Under the pieces are notes generated by a model. That model had not been told where the DNA came from. It made no database searches and saw only the letters and a list, made by a program, of their open reading frames with translations. A stretch of DNA of 59,761 nt from Hyphomicrobiales bacterium (GTDB taxonomy: Bacteria; Pseudomonadota; Alphaproteobacteria; Rhizobiales; Beijerinckiaceae), in contig CANGQA010000008.1 of assembly GCA_947455995.1 (NCBI GenBank), positions 1-59,761 on the forward strand, read 5' to 3'. The translations under genes were made by a program, and so were the position numbers. Below are positions 47,775 through 56,433 of the stretch, piece by piece (the stretch's first letter is position 1; every line of letters begins with the position of its first letter).

Positions 47775-48515
47775 TTATGTGATATCTCCGCAAACGGCCT
47801 GCACAAATGCCAATGCGGCAACAGCTGCTGTATCGGCGCGCATGATACGCGGCCCCAGTGACAAGACAATGACATTGGGTTGGGCCAAAAGCAGTCCCCG
47901 CTCGGCATCCGAAAAGCCGCCTTCGGGACCGATCAGCACCGAGATCGGCCTGTCAGCACCAATCGTGGAAAGAGCCTGCAAAGGTGAGCTGACCGGGGCA
48001 GCCTCGTCACAAAACACCAGCATGTCATCGGCTGGGCGATTGGCCAGCATCGCTTCCAGCTTTTGCTCTGGCAACACTTCGGGCACCGCTATCATCGTGC
48101 ATTGTTCGGCGGCCTCAATTGCATTGGCCTGCATCCGCTCAAGATTGAGGCGGGAGACCATTGTATGCTGGGTCATCACAGCGCCAAGGCGGGCAACGCC
48201 CATCTCGACGGCTTTTTGCACCATATAATCCAGCCGCGCCTGTTTGAGCGGGGCGAAAAAGTAGCTCACCCGTCCTTGCGGGGCGGGCGGCCGCAGCGCC
48301 TGATCAAGATGCAATGTCACGGCCTTGCGGCCTGTTTCGGCAATATGACCGCGCCATTCCCCCTCATGATTATTGAATGCAATCACCACATCGCCCATTT
48401 TGGCGCGCATCACCCGATCGAGATAATGCGATTGCTCGGGCGAAAGCACCACATCCGCGCCTTCGCGCAGCGATGCTTCGACATAGAGCCTGTGTGCGCG
48501 ATGATCGGGTCGCAT
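47775..48515 (-). CDS. rsmE: 16S rRNA (uracil(1498)-N(3))-methyltransferase
   Basis: RsmE methylates U1498 of 16S rRNA in the 30S subunit. The 246-residue protein has an N-terminal PUA-like domain (HYLDRVMRAKMGDVVIAFNN) and a C-terminal SPOUT knot with YMVQKAVEMGVARLGAVMT, ISVLIGPEGGFSDAERGLL and LSLGPRIMRADTAAVAALAF. The frame is open to 48656 through repetitive DNA; the ATG at 48515 (MRPDHRAHRLYV) has AGGA six bases upstream and matches homologues, so the repeats are excluded from the protein. It lies upstream of gshA on the same strand. Confidence 0.94.
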   Translation of the reverse strand: MRPDHRAHRLYVEASLREGADVVLSPEQSHYLDRVMRAKMGDVVIAFNNHEGEWRGHIAETGRKAVTLHLDQALRPPAPQGRVSYFFAPLKQARLDYMVQKAVEMGVARLGAVMTQHTMVSRLNLERMQANAIEAAEQCTMIAVPEVLPEQKLEAMLANRPADDMLVFCDEAAPVSSPLQALSTIGADRPISVLIGPEGGFSDAERGLLLAQPNVIVLSLGPRIMRADTAAVAALAFVQAVCGDIT

Positions 48516-48610
48516 GATCCATCCTGATGACCAGTCTAATTCGCCATTCATAAACTGATCACGGCGAAAAGGGGAGAGCCCAAAAGAGAAGAGTATAGAT
48601 ACATTGCCCC

Positions 48611-48645
48611 CATACCTCCATTGGCCATACCTCCATTGGCCATAC
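48611..48645. repeat. Tandem 15-bp repeat (2.3 copies) upstream of rsmE
   Basis: CATACCTCCATTGGC is repeated exactly twice back to back (48611-48625, 48626-48640) and followed by CATAC. It lies in the divergent gap between rsmE and the small secreted protein. In the minus frame it would encode YGQWR repeats, but it is upstream of the likely rsmE start. Confidence 0.85.
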
Positions 48646-48787
48646 ATCCCAGTCACGGATCAGCCATCTTTGCCCGATACCAAGTCCGATCACGGCTTTT
48701 GGCAAAAGAAAAACTGCTGAAACTTGCCACTTGCCTGCAGCTTGGCTATTAAAAAGCGAAATGTGACGACGCGGAGCGACCGGACTG

Positions 48788-49258
48788 ATGAACGCACGTC
48801 TTATGATCCAACAGGATTTGATCCTGCGCTACTCCCGCCGCGGTGCGGTTGCTCTGCTGATCATGTTCGGCATGACGGGTCTGGCCCATGCACAATCGAA
48901 TGAATGCACCGCATTGGGACAAAGTTTTCAGAAGCGGCAAGCCACCGTCGAGCAGATCCAGGGTTTCAACAAAAAGCCTCCGTCTGCTGATCAAGCCTGC
49001 GCAGCATTTACACGTCTGGTGTCACAAACCAACGAATTGATGAAATCCATCGAAGATAACGGGGCATGGTGCCATGTTCCACAAGAGATTTTACCCGGTC
49101 TGCAGTCGCAGGTTCCCCAAATTACCGAAGGCCGCAAAAATTCCTGTGCCGCAGCAGATCAGCAACGCAAAGCCAAATCTGCTCCTTCTGCAAGCCCGTT
49201 TGGCGGGGGAGACTCGGTGATTGGCGGAGCAGTCAAAATGCCTAAAGGTGCGCTTTGA
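48788..49258 (+). CDS. Small secreted protein of unknown function
   Basis: This 156-residue protein has a signal peptide (GAVALLIMFGMTGLAHAQ, cleavage likely after AHA near residue 35). A helical region of about 90 residues follows, with four cysteines in NECTALG, QACAAF, AWCHVPQ and NSCAAAD, probably forming two disulfides. It ends in a Lys/Ser/Gly-rich tail. Similar small four-Cys periplasmic proteins occur in Hyphomicrobiales, but I know of no function. It is divergent from rsmE, and ubiA follows 38 bp later. The first ATG is far from a good ribosome-binding site; a second ATG six codons later is possible. Confidence 0.7.
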   Translation: MNARLMIQQDLILRYSRRGAVALLIMFGMTGLAHAQSNECTALGQSFQKRQATVEQIQGFNKKPPSADQACAAFTRLVSQTNELMKSIEDNGAWCHVPQEILPGLQSQVPQITEGRKNSCAAADQQRKAKSAPSASPFGGGDSVIGGAVKMPKGAL

Positions 49259-49296
49259 GGCTTGCTGGCCTCCTCATCAGCGGGGATTGATATCCC

Positions 49297-50259
49297 ATGG
49301 CGCCCCTCGAGCCAGACGTTTCAGCGCAAGACCTCCCGAAAGGCTCGCTGCCTGATGCCGCCCCATCGAATTGGGTCGATCATTGGGCACCCGAAGCATG
49401 GCGGCCCCTGCTGCGGCTGGTTCGGATTGACCGTCCGATAGGCTGGTGGCTGTTGCTGTTGCCATGCTGGTGGTCGTCAGCCCTCGCGTCTGTAGCCACA
49501 GGTCAGCCCTACCCCGATCCGCTCCATCTGCTGCTGTTTCTTGTCGGGGCCATAGCCATGCGCGGGGCGGGCTGTGTCTACAACGACATCATCGACCGTG
49601 ATCTGGACCGGATGGTGACCCGCACCCGCAACCGACCGCTGGCCAGTGGCGCGGTCAGCGTGAAGGCCGCTCTGGTTTTACTGGCTGCATTAGCCGGTAT
49701 CGGCTTGCTGGTTCTGCTGTCTTTCAACCGCTTCAGCGTGATCCTCGGCTTTTGCTCGCTTGTGCCGATCCTGATCTATCCTTTCATGAAACGCCTGACC
49801 TCATGGCCGCAAGCCGTGCTTGGGCTGGCTTTCGCGTGGGGCGGGTTGATCGGCTGGAGTGCTGCGACCGGATCCCTGACCCTTGCACCTTGCCTGGTCT
49901 ATCTGGCGGCAATTTTCTGGACCATCGGCTATGATACAATTTATGCCATTCAGGATTTCGACGATGACAGCGTGGCAGGAATCCGCTCCACCCCGCGTCT
50001 GTTCGGCGCATGGACGCAAATCATGGTTGGTTTGTTTTTCATCCTTGCGATCGCTGTACTGATTTGGGCCTATGCGATCACAGGAACAGGGTTGATCGCG
50101 CGCGCTGGCTTGGCGGCTTTTGCCCTCCATCTGGGCTGGCAGGTGCTCAAAATCAACCTCAAGAACCCTGCGATGGCCCTGAGATTGTTCCGCTCCAATC
50201 GCGATGCAGGGTTGATCCTGTTTCTGACATTGTCGGGCGACGCCCTGTTTCGCCTGTAA
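49297..50259 (+). CDS. ubiA: 4-hydroxybenzoate polyprenyltransferase
   Basis: UbiA attaches the polyprenyl chain to 4-hydroxybenzoate in ubiquinone synthesis at the inner membrane. The 320-residue protein has about nine helices, a 40-residue hydrophilic N-terminus, and both prenyl-diphosphate motifs: NDIIDRDLDRMVTRTRNRP (about residues 98-116) and YAIQDFDDDSVAGIRSTP. The second motif has Ile-Gln where many homologues have His-Gln, a mild change. It would use the product of the polyprenyl synthase at 3.4 kb and supply the quinone reduced by ETF-QO. Confidence 0.95.
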   Translation: MAPLEPDVSAQDLPKGSLPDAAPSNWVDHWAPEAWRPLLRLVRIDRPIGWWLLLLPCWWSSALASVATGQPYPDPLHLLLFLVGAIAMRGAGCVYNDIIDRDLDRMVTRTRNRPLASGAVSVKAALVLLAALAGIGLLVLLSFNRFSVILGFCSLVPILIYPFMKRLTSWPQAVLGLAFAWGGLIGWSAATGSLTLAPCLVYLAAIFWTIGYDTIYAIQDFDDDSVAGIRSTPRLFGAWTQIMVGLFFILAIAVLIWAYAITGTGLIARAGLAAFALHLGWQVLKINLKNPAMALRLFRSNRDAGLILFLTLSGDALFRL

Positions 50260-50345
50260 CAGAAGCCGCCAGCCCGTTTCACGCTCTTGTCGCAGTGCAA
50301 CAAAATCGATACATAGTCTGGACTGACTTTTTTTTCGCGCATCAT

Positions 50346-51194
50346 ATGGCTGGTCTCATGGTTCATTCTGTTGATCTACCTGATCTTTTGGCTTTGAGTG
50401 AAGATGCTGCCAGACGTGCGGGCGAACTGGCTCTGGCGCATTTTAACCCTGGTTCCAAAACCAGCGCAGGCATCAGCTACAAAGACGGTGGCTCGCCTGT
50501 GACGGAGGCAGATCTGGCGGTTGATCAATTCCTGAAGCTGCATCTGGGCGATACCAGACCTGATTTCGGCTGGTTATCGGAAGAAACCGCCGATTCACCG
50601 GAACGAATGGCCTATCAGCGTATCTGGATTGTCGATCCGATCGACGGCACCAAATCCTTCGCGCGCGGTGATCAGGACTGGACCGTCGCCATTGCGCTGG
50701 TTGATCAGGGACAGCCGGTGCTGGGCTGTGTCTATGCCCCAACCACACAGGAAATGTTTTCAGCAATTGCCGGCCATGGCGCGTTCTTGAATGGCAAACG
50801 CCTTTCAGGCGGCACCAGCAAGACGCTGGATGGCGCCCGTCTGGTGGGTCCCAAGCCCTTGATCGATGCCTTGAACGGCCATCATCAGGGCTTTTTACGG
50901 ACCGACCGCGTGCATTCGCTCGCCCTTCGGCTGGCCCGTATTGCCCAAGGATGGGCTGATGCAGGGGTCGCAGAAGCCCATGCCCATGATTGGGATCTGG
51001 CTGCTGCCCATGCAATTCTGAATGAGGCCGGACTGGTACTGCACACCCGCGAAAAGGCCGTGCCCACTTACAACCGCCCGACAACCCGCCATGCCGCGAT
51101 TGCCGGTGGCCCGCTCCATCTTGTTTCACCGCTGACAGACATGCTGCAACGCATCAATCTGGACAGGATCGCGGTGGAAGACGGCACAGCCTGA
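50346..51194 (+). CDS. cysQ: CysQ-like 3'(2'),5'-bisphosphate nucleotidase / inositol monophosphatase family
   Basis: This 282-residue member of the Mg2+-dependent, Li+-sensitive phosphatase family has GGSPVTEADLAVDQFL, the EETAD metal ligand and the signature WIVDPIDGTKSFARGDQDW. The C-terminal HAHDWDLAAAHAIL motif is also present. In this position (cysQ-DUF4170-DUF374-waaA-lpxK) it is normally annotated CysQ, hydrolysing PAP to AMP, although an inositol-phosphate substrate cannot be excluded. ATGs at 50346 and 50358 are both possible; neither has a clear ribosome-binding site. The much longer open frame overlaps ubiA and is not coding. Confidence 0.87.
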   Translation: MAGLMVHSVDLPDLLALSEDAARRAGELALAHFNPGSKTSAGISYKDGGSPVTEADLAVDQFLKLHLGDTRPDFGWLSEETADSPERMAYQRIWIVDPIDGTKSFARGDQDWTVAIALVDQGQPVLGCVYAPTTQEMFSAIAGHGAFLNGKRLSGGTSKTLDGARLVGPKPLIDALNGHHQGFLRTDRVHSLALRLARIAQGWADAGVAEAHAHDWDLAAAHAILNEAGLVLHTREKAVPTYNRPTTRHAAIAGGPLHLVSPLTDMLQRINLDRIAVEDGTA

Positions 51195-51230
51195 TCCTCC
51201 TCCCACCAACCTCGCAAACGGAGATTTGTG

Positions 51231-51464
51231 ATGACCGACGGCGCCCAGAAGCAATTGCCCCATCTTGTATTCGGGGGAGAACTTGTCAGCCTTGACAGTA
51301 ACGAGTTCCGTGATCTATCCAAGCTGGACATTGTCGGCATTTTCCCGAATTATGCCTCTGCCCATGTGGCTTGGAAAGCCAAAGCGCAATCAACGGTAGA
51401 CAATGCCCATATGCGTTACTTCGTCGTGCATCTGCACCGCTTGCTGGATCCGACCGGTTCGTAA
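51231..51464 (+). CDS. DUF4170 protein
   Basis: This 77-residue cytoplasmic protein has the DUF4170 pattern LPHLVFGGELVSLDSNEFRD, IVGIFPNYASAHVAWKAKAQ and MRYFVVHLHRLLDP. It is a small conserved protein found next to cysQ in Hyphomicrobiales and has no known function. The ATG at 51231 follows GGAGATTTGTG; an adjacent GTG gives one more residue. Co-transcribed with cysQ, 36 bp upstream. Confidence 0.85.
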   Translation: MTDGAQKQLPHLVFGGELVSLDSNEFRDLSKLDIVGIFPNYASAHVAWKAKAQSTVDNAHMRYFVVHLHRLLDPTGS

Positions 51465-51518
51465 TTATTCCTTGCCATCTCCATCACAGGATCGGCCTTT
51501 TGTGCTGAAATTTGCATC

Positions 51519-52241
51519 ATGCTGAAGGCGCTAGGTAAACAAATCGTTGTGCTGAAAGGCCTCGGTCTGATTTTGGCTGGCTATTTGCGGCTGGTGCGCT
51601 TCACCTCGCGGGTGACCTATGACCCACCCGATATGCCCGCGCGGCTGCACAAAATCGGGCCTATGGTGGCTGCCCTGTGGCATGGCCAGCATTTGATGGT
51701 GCCCTATGCCAAGCCTGCCGATTTGCCATTTGCCGTGTTGATTTCACGCCACCGCGATGGCGAAATCAACGCTTCGGCCTGCCGCAATTTCGGTATCATC
51801 CCGACCAGAGGTTCTGGTGGGCGTCCTGACCAGAGCGAGCGCAAGGGCGGGGCGGGCGGTTTGCGATCCCTCATCCGCTTCCTGTCGGATGGTATCAGCG
51901 TCTGCATGACAGCCGATGTGCCCAAAGTAGCGCGTGTGGCGGGACCCGGAATCATTACACTCGCACGACTCAGCCAAAAGCCGATCGTGCCGATTGCCGT
52001 GATTTCCAAGCGCCATCATATTTTCGCCAGTTGGGACCGCGCGACCATTGGCCTTCCGTTCAGCCATTTGGTGATTGCGATGGGCGAACCAATCATGGTC
52101 GGACGCAATCTAGACGATACCCAGCTTGAAGCCGTGAGACATGAACTGGAAACACAGCTCGACCTGCTTCATAAACAGGCCTATCAACGGGTTGGGGCAG
52201 TTGATCCCGGCTTTGACCTCAGAACGGGACAGCGATCATGA
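51519..52241 (+). CDS. DUF374 lysophospholipid-acyltransferase-like protein
   Basis: This 240-residue DUF374 protein is related to LPLAT acyltransferases. The motif MVAALWHGQHLMVPYA replaces the HX4D block, and GIIPTRGSGGRPDQSERKGG and ISVCMTADVPKVARVAGPGI (proline-rich substrate segment) follow. A single hydrophobic stretch near the N-terminus (VLKGLGLILAGYLRLV) likely binds the membrane. Its place directly before waaA suggests a role in lipid A or Kdo-lipid modification; that is inferred. Its stop overlaps the waaA start (ATGA). Confidence 0.85.
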   Translation: MLKALGKQIVVLKGLGLILAGYLRLVRFTSRVTYDPPDMPARLHKIGPMVAALWHGQHLMVPYAKPADLPFAVLISRHRDGEINASACRNFGIIPTRGSGGRPDQSERKGGAGGLRSLIRFLSDGISVCMTADVPKVARVAGPGIITLARLSQKPIVPIAVISKRHHIFASWDRATIGLPFSHLVIAMGEPIMVGRNLDDTQLEAVRHELETQLDLLHKQAYQRVGAVDPGFDLRTGQRS

Positions 52242-53521
52242 TCGGCAATCTTGCTCTGAGGCTTTACAGTTTCGTCACCTCGCTCGGTCGCCTGTTCGTC
52301 TACGGTCTGTTGCGCCACCGCATGGGCAAGGGCAAAGAAGATGTGGAGCGCTGGGCCGAACGACGCGGACGTCCGTCGATGAGCCGACCGGAAGGTCCGT
52401 TGGTTTGGGTCCATGGAGCCAGTGTCGGCGAAACAATCTCCATCCTGCCTATCGTCGACCGTATTCTGGCCGAAGGCATCAATGTGTTGATCACGTCGGG
52501 CACGGTCACCTCTGCCCGCTTGCTGGATCGCCGTCTGCCGCCAGGTGCCTATCATCAATATCTACCAATGGATGTCCCGCTTTACATGCGGCGGTTTTTC
52601 AGCCACTGGCGACCTGATCTGGGGCTGATTGCTGAATCCGAGCTTTGGCCGAACATGCTGATGATCGCGGACAAGCGCCATATTCCATTGGTGCTGATCA
52701 ATGCCCGCCTCTCCGAGCGCAGCACCCGTCGCTGGAAGCGGTTTGGCCGCATAGCGGCCGCGGTCATGGCGCGGCTTGACCTCTGTCTGGCCCAATCCGA
52801 AGAGGATGCCCGCCGACTGAGCGAATTGGGCGCTCCGCGTGTCACGGTAACCGGAAATCTGAAATTCGATGTTCCTGCCCCGCCAGCCGACCATGCCAAA
52901 GTGGCAGCCCTTGAAGGCCTCATCGCTGGACGTACCGTCTGGATTGCTGCCTCCACCCATCCAGGTGAGGAACAAGCCATCATCGAAACCCATCTGGCTT
53001 TGAGCGGTCAAATTCCAAATCTGTTGACATTCATTGCTCCGCGCCATCCGCAACGCGGAGCCCCTATTTCCGATGCAGCACAGGCTTTAGGCATCACTTG
53101 CGGACGCAGAAGCCAGCGCGCATTACCGACTGAAGAGGTCGGGCTGTATGTTGTAGATACCATTGGTGAAATGGGCTTGTTCTATCGCGTCTGCCCGCTG
53201 GCCTTCATGGGTGGCTCGCTGATCAATCATGGTGGACAAAACCCGATTGAACCGGCCAAACTCGGCACTGCGATCGTGCACGGGCCGTATGTTCACAATT
53301 TCGCTGATACCTATTCCCGCCTCGATCTGGAGCACGGTGCAATGGAAATCAGCCCTGAAAACCTGACAGATGCAGTTGGCCAACTGCTGGGCAATCCCGC
53401 AAAAATGCGCGAAATGAGCCGCACAGCCAACCAGGTCATCGTCTCTTTGTCTGGCGCAACAGACCGGACCATGAGCGAAATCGCACCCTTTCTGGTGCGT
53501 ATGCATATCGAAAGCCGATAA
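52238..53521 (+). CDS. waaA: 3-deoxy-D-manno-octulosonic acid transferase
   Basis: WaaA (KdtA) transfers Kdo from CMP-Kdo to the lipid A precursor at the inner face of the inner membrane. The 427-residue GT-B enzyme has an N-terminal membrane anchor (LRLYSFVTSLGRLFVYGLL). WVHGASVGETISILPIVDRI and ESELWPNMLMIADKRHIPLV follow. The Kdo-binding/donor domain has TWIAASTHPGEE-type (seen as WIAASTHPGEEQAIIETHLA) and GGSLINHGGQNPIEPAKLG. It overlaps DUF374 by 4 bp and lpxK by 1 bp, so the three are tightly coupled. Confidence 0.96.
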   Translation: MIGNLALRLYSFVTSLGRLFVYGLLRHRMGKGKEDVERWAERRGRPSMSRPEGPLVWVHGASVGETISILPIVDRILAEGINVLITSGTVTSARLLDRRLPPGAYHQYLPMDVPLYMRRFFSHWRPDLGLIAESELWPNMLMIADKRHIPLVLINARLSERSTRRWKRFGRIAAAVMARLDLCLAQSEEDARRLSELGAPRVTVTGNLKFDVPAPPADHAKVAALEGLIAGRTVWIAASTHPGEEQAIIETHLALSGQIPNLLTFIAPRHPQRGAPISDAAQALGITCGRRSQRALPTEEVGLYVVDTIGEMGLFYRVCPLAFMGGSLINHGGQNPIEPAKLGTAIVHGPYVHNFADTYSRLDLEHGAMEISPENLTDAVGQLLGNPAKMREMSRTANQVIVSLSGATDRTMSEIAPFLVRMHIESR

Positions 53522-54525
53522 TGCGCGCGCCGTCTTTCTGGTGGCAACCGGTCCCCACTGTTCTGGCGCGTCTGCTGTCTCCGCTTGGATGGCTCTATGG
53601 CCGTATCACCGCCTTGCGCATGGGACAGAAGGGCCAGAAGGCAGATTGCCCCGTCATCTGCATCGGAAACTGGACGGCTGGAGGGGCTGGCAAAACCCCT
53701 GTCGCTTTAGCCATCGCTGGCCTTTTGCAGCAGCACGGACTGAAACCGGTCTTTCTCAGCCGTGGCTATGGTGGCCGCTTGAAAGGACCAATCCGGGTCA
53801 ACCCCGCTCTTCACGGTCCGGAGGATTGCGGCGACGAGCCATTGTTGCTGGTTGAAACCGCGCCCGTCATTGTTGCGCAAGACCGTGTGGCTGGCGCACG
53901 ATTAGCGGCGCGACTGGGGAATATCATCATCATGGATGATGGCTTGCAAAACCCTTCTTTGCACAAAACCGTTTCTTTCTCGGTGGTTGACGGCACAGTC
54001 GGTGTCGGAAACGGTTTGTGCCTGCCTGCAGGCCCGTTACGCGCTCCTGTCGCCGATCAATGGCCATACACTGATGCAATGATTGTGGTTGCCCGCGACC
54101 GCGCGCCCACTCACACCAGCAAAACCATGCCCAAGCCGGTCTTTACAGGGCGGCTTGATCCCGATCCCGCGATCGCGGCCTCGCTGGCTGGCCGAAACAT
54201 ATTGGCGGTTGCGGGGATCGGCCGTCCCGAAAAATTGATGCTGACCCTGCAGCAATCAGGCGCCGGCCCCTGTACCCTCAAAGCTTTTGCCGACCATCAT
54301 CCTTTCACCCGCACCGAGATCGAGGATCTGGTTCGCCAGAGCCAGCAGATGCAGGCGCAACTGGTCACCACAACCAAAGACCATGTCCGCATCAAATCCT
54401 GCGCGCCGGATTTGGTTCCATATTTTATCGTGCTGCCTGTGCAGTTTGTAGCAGAGCGTGAACAGGACCTGCTCACCTTCATTCTCACATGCTGCGGACT
54501 GGAGACAAACCGGCAAGCGAGATAA
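53521..54525 (+). CDS. lpxK: Tetraacyldisaccharide 4'-kinase
   Basis: LpxK phosphorylates the 4' position of the lipid A precursor using ATP at the inner membrane. The 334-residue protein has an N-terminal hydrophobic segment (PTVLARLLSPLGWLYGRI) and the P-loop IGNWTAGGAGKTPVALAI. The lipid/ATP site segments FLSRGYGGRLKG and the DDGLQNPSLHK motif (catalytic Asp pair) are present. It starts at TAATG within the waaA stop. The next gene, DUF2093, converges 14 bp away. Confidence 0.95.
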   Translation: MRAPSFWWQPVPTVLARLLSPLGWLYGRITALRMGQKGQKADCPVICIGNWTAGGAGKTPVALAIAGLLQQHGLKPVFLSRGYGGRLKGPIRVNPALHGPEDCGDEPLLLVETAPVIVAQDRVAGARLAARLGNIIIMDDGLQNPSLHKTVSFSVVDGTVGVGNGLCLPAGPLRAPVADQWPYTDAMIVVARDRAPTHTSKTMPKPVFTGRLDPDPAIAASLAGRNILAVAGIGRPEKLMLTLQQSGAGPCTLKAFADHHPFTRTEIEDLVRQSQQMQAQLVTTTKDHVRIKSCAPDLVPYFIVLPVQFVAEREQDLLTFILTCCGLETNRQAR

Positions 54526-54539
54526 CGACGGCTGGGAGG

Positions 54540-54770
54540 TTAATGCCTGTCTGCTTGGTTCTGCTCTCTGACACGCTGCAAAACGGCATCGGTCGAGGCA
54601 TAGGCCTCTTGCAGATCAACACTCCAATAGCGCAAATCGTCGATCTGAATTTTCTCTCCCGTCACGCCGCAAAGCACAAAACTGCCGGGGCGCACAACCG
54701 TATAATCGCCATCGAGGTATTCGATCACGGCTTGTTCATCGGGCATGGTGCGTTCAAAACGGTTTATCAT
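54540..54770 (-). CDS. DUF2093 protein
   Basis: This 76-residue protein matches the DUF2093 pattern: EQAVIEYLDGDYTVVRPGSF, VLCGVTGEKIQIDDLRYWSV and DLQEAYAS. It is a small conserved protein of alphaproteobacteria with no known function, often encoded with lpxK or xseA as here. It lies 44 bp downstream of xseA on the same strand and is probably the last gene of that transcript. Confidence 0.85.
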   Translation of the reverse strand: MINRFERTMPDEQAVIEYLDGDYTVVRPGSFVLCGVTGEKIQIDDLRYWSVDLQEAYASTDAVLQRVREQNQADRH

Positions 54771-54814
54771 GATATTGCCTTAGCGTGTCTGGCTGTCTGC
54801 CGTCAATTCGGATC

Positions 54815-56257
54815 TCAGGAAGAGGTTTTTCCCACCACCTGGGCCTCTCCGTCAGCAAAGCGCAACCGATAACCGGTTTCAGGGAACACCTGGGCCGCGC
54901 TGTGGAGCGGCTGGCCGGCATCGTCAAGCACAAGCACATAACCGCGCGCCAGCACGCCCTGATAGGACAAGGAGGTCAGCAATTGGCCGATATGGGCAAG
55001 CCGCTCCTGCCGCCTTTGCAGCTGCTGGCGCACTGTCTGCCGGGTCCGGGCCAACATTTCGTTCAGGCGTTGCTGGTGATCTGAGATCAGTTTGCGCTCG
55101 GCCCGCAATTGTGCGGCCTTGGCTGCAGAAAGCCGCTGGGCCAGTCCGTCCAGACGGGCACGGGTGGCCTGCACACGCGCCAGCGGGGCATGACGGGCCA
55201 AACGGCGCGACACATCCACCAAGCGGTTGCGATGGCGTTGCGCCCCGCGCGACAACCCGCCGTTCAGCCGTGTTGCCGCCAGATCGAGCCTTTGACGCGC
55301 TCCGGCCAGCAGATCGGACGGATCAGGCAGAGCGCGGCTGACCGAGCGGACATCGGAGCGACGGCGTTCGAGCAGACGCAACACCGAAGCCTGAAGCCTG
55401 CGTGCATCATCGCCGACCCGCATCATCAGTTCCGAGCTTACAGGCACGACCATTTCAGCAGCACCCGTTGGTGTTGGCGCTCGCCGGTCTGCGGCGAGAT
55501 CGAGCAAAGACCAATCGGTTTCATGGCCGATGGCGGCAATCAGCGGGATCATGGATTGGCTGGCCGCGCGCACCACCCCCTCGTCATTGAAGCCCCAAAG
55601 ATCCTCGATCGAACCGCCGCCACGTGCAACAATCAGCACGTCGGGCCGCGGAACCGGCCCGCCTTCGGGCAACGCATTGAACCCTTCTATTGCCCGTGAA
55701 ACCTCCTCGGCACAGGTGTCTCCCTGCACCCGAACTGGCCAGACCAGCACATGCCGGGGAAAACGGTCGGCCAGACGGTGCAGGATATCACGGATCACAG
55801 CACCGGTCGGCGAGGTCACGACACCGATCACTTGTGGCAAAAACGGCAACAGCTGCTTGCGGTCCTCGTCGAACAAGCCCTCGGCAGCCAGACGGCGTTT
55901 ACGCTCCTCGAGTTGGGCCAGCAAGGCGCCCTCTCCCGCCGGTTCCATCGAGTCGATGACCAGCTGATAGCGTGACTGTCCGGCAAATGTTGTGATCTTT
56001 CCTGTGGCGATCACCTCCAGCCCCATTTCGGGCCGAAATCGCAAACGGCTGACATTGCCACGCCAGATCACCGAAGAGAGGGTGGATTTTTCATCCTTGA
56101 TATCGAGATAGACATGGCCGCTGGCATGGACCGTCACCTTGCCCAATTCACCGCGCACCCGCACCTGCCCATAGGCATCTTCAAGCGTGCGTTTCAGCGC
56201 GCCCGACAATTCGCTGACGCTCCATTCGGGGATGTTACCGCTAGGTTGCTGTTCCAT
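54815..56257 (-). CDS. xseA: Exodeoxyribonuclease VII large subunit
   Basis: XseA is the nuclease subunit of exonuclease VII, which degrades single-stranded DNA. The 480-residue protein has an N-terminal OB fold (VHASGHVYLDIKDEKSTLSS). The catalytic core follows with VIGVVTSPTGAVIRDILHRL, VLIVARGGGSIEDLWGFNDE, IAAIGHETDWSLLDLAADRR and RAPTPTGAAE. A long Arg/Leu/Gln coiled coil spans about residues 290-430. I start at the ATG at 56257 (MEQQPSGN); the frame continues nine codons to a TTG. The small subunit xseB is not in the window. purD diverges. Confidence 0.95.
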   Translation of the reverse strand: MEQQPSGNIPEWSVSELSGALKRTLEDAYGQVRVRGELGKVTVHASGHVYLDIKDEKSTLSSVIWRGNVSRLRFRPEMGLEVIATGKITTFAGQSRYQLVIDSMEPAGEGALLAQLEERKRRLAAEGLFDEDRKQLLPFLPQVIGVVTSPTGAVIRDILHRLADRFPRHVLVWPVRVQGDTCAEEVSRAIEGFNALPEGGPVPRPDVLIVARGGGSIEDLWGFNDEGVVRAASQSMIPLIAAIGHETDWSLLDLAADRRAPTPTGAAEMVVPVSSELMMRVGDDARRLQASVLRLLERRRSDVRSVSRALPDPSDLLAGARQRLDLAATRLNGGLSRGAQRHRNRLVDVSRRLARHAPLARVQATRARLDGLAQRLSAAKAAQLRAERKLISDHQQRLNEMLARTRQTVRQQLQRRQERLAHIGQLLTSLSYQGVLARGYVLVLDDAGQPLHSAAQVFPETGYRLRFADGEAQVVGKTSS

Positions 56258-56433
56258 CACCCTATCATAAGCCAGATTCGGCAATCACCAAACCTGCAAT
56301 GCGCCTGAAAGAGGACTGCAACCCCATCATCGGGGCGAGAGAGATGGGGAATAATCACCGCCAGCCCCTTTGCGTCACGCGCTTCAGGCTTTATGCCTAG
56401 TCGAAGTCCAGTCAAACCGGAGCGGGATTCGCC

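Noticed and set aside
50010-50345. N-terminal extension of the cysQ frame into ubiA
   Set aside because: It overlaps conserved ubiA coding sequence in another frame and has no family resemblance.
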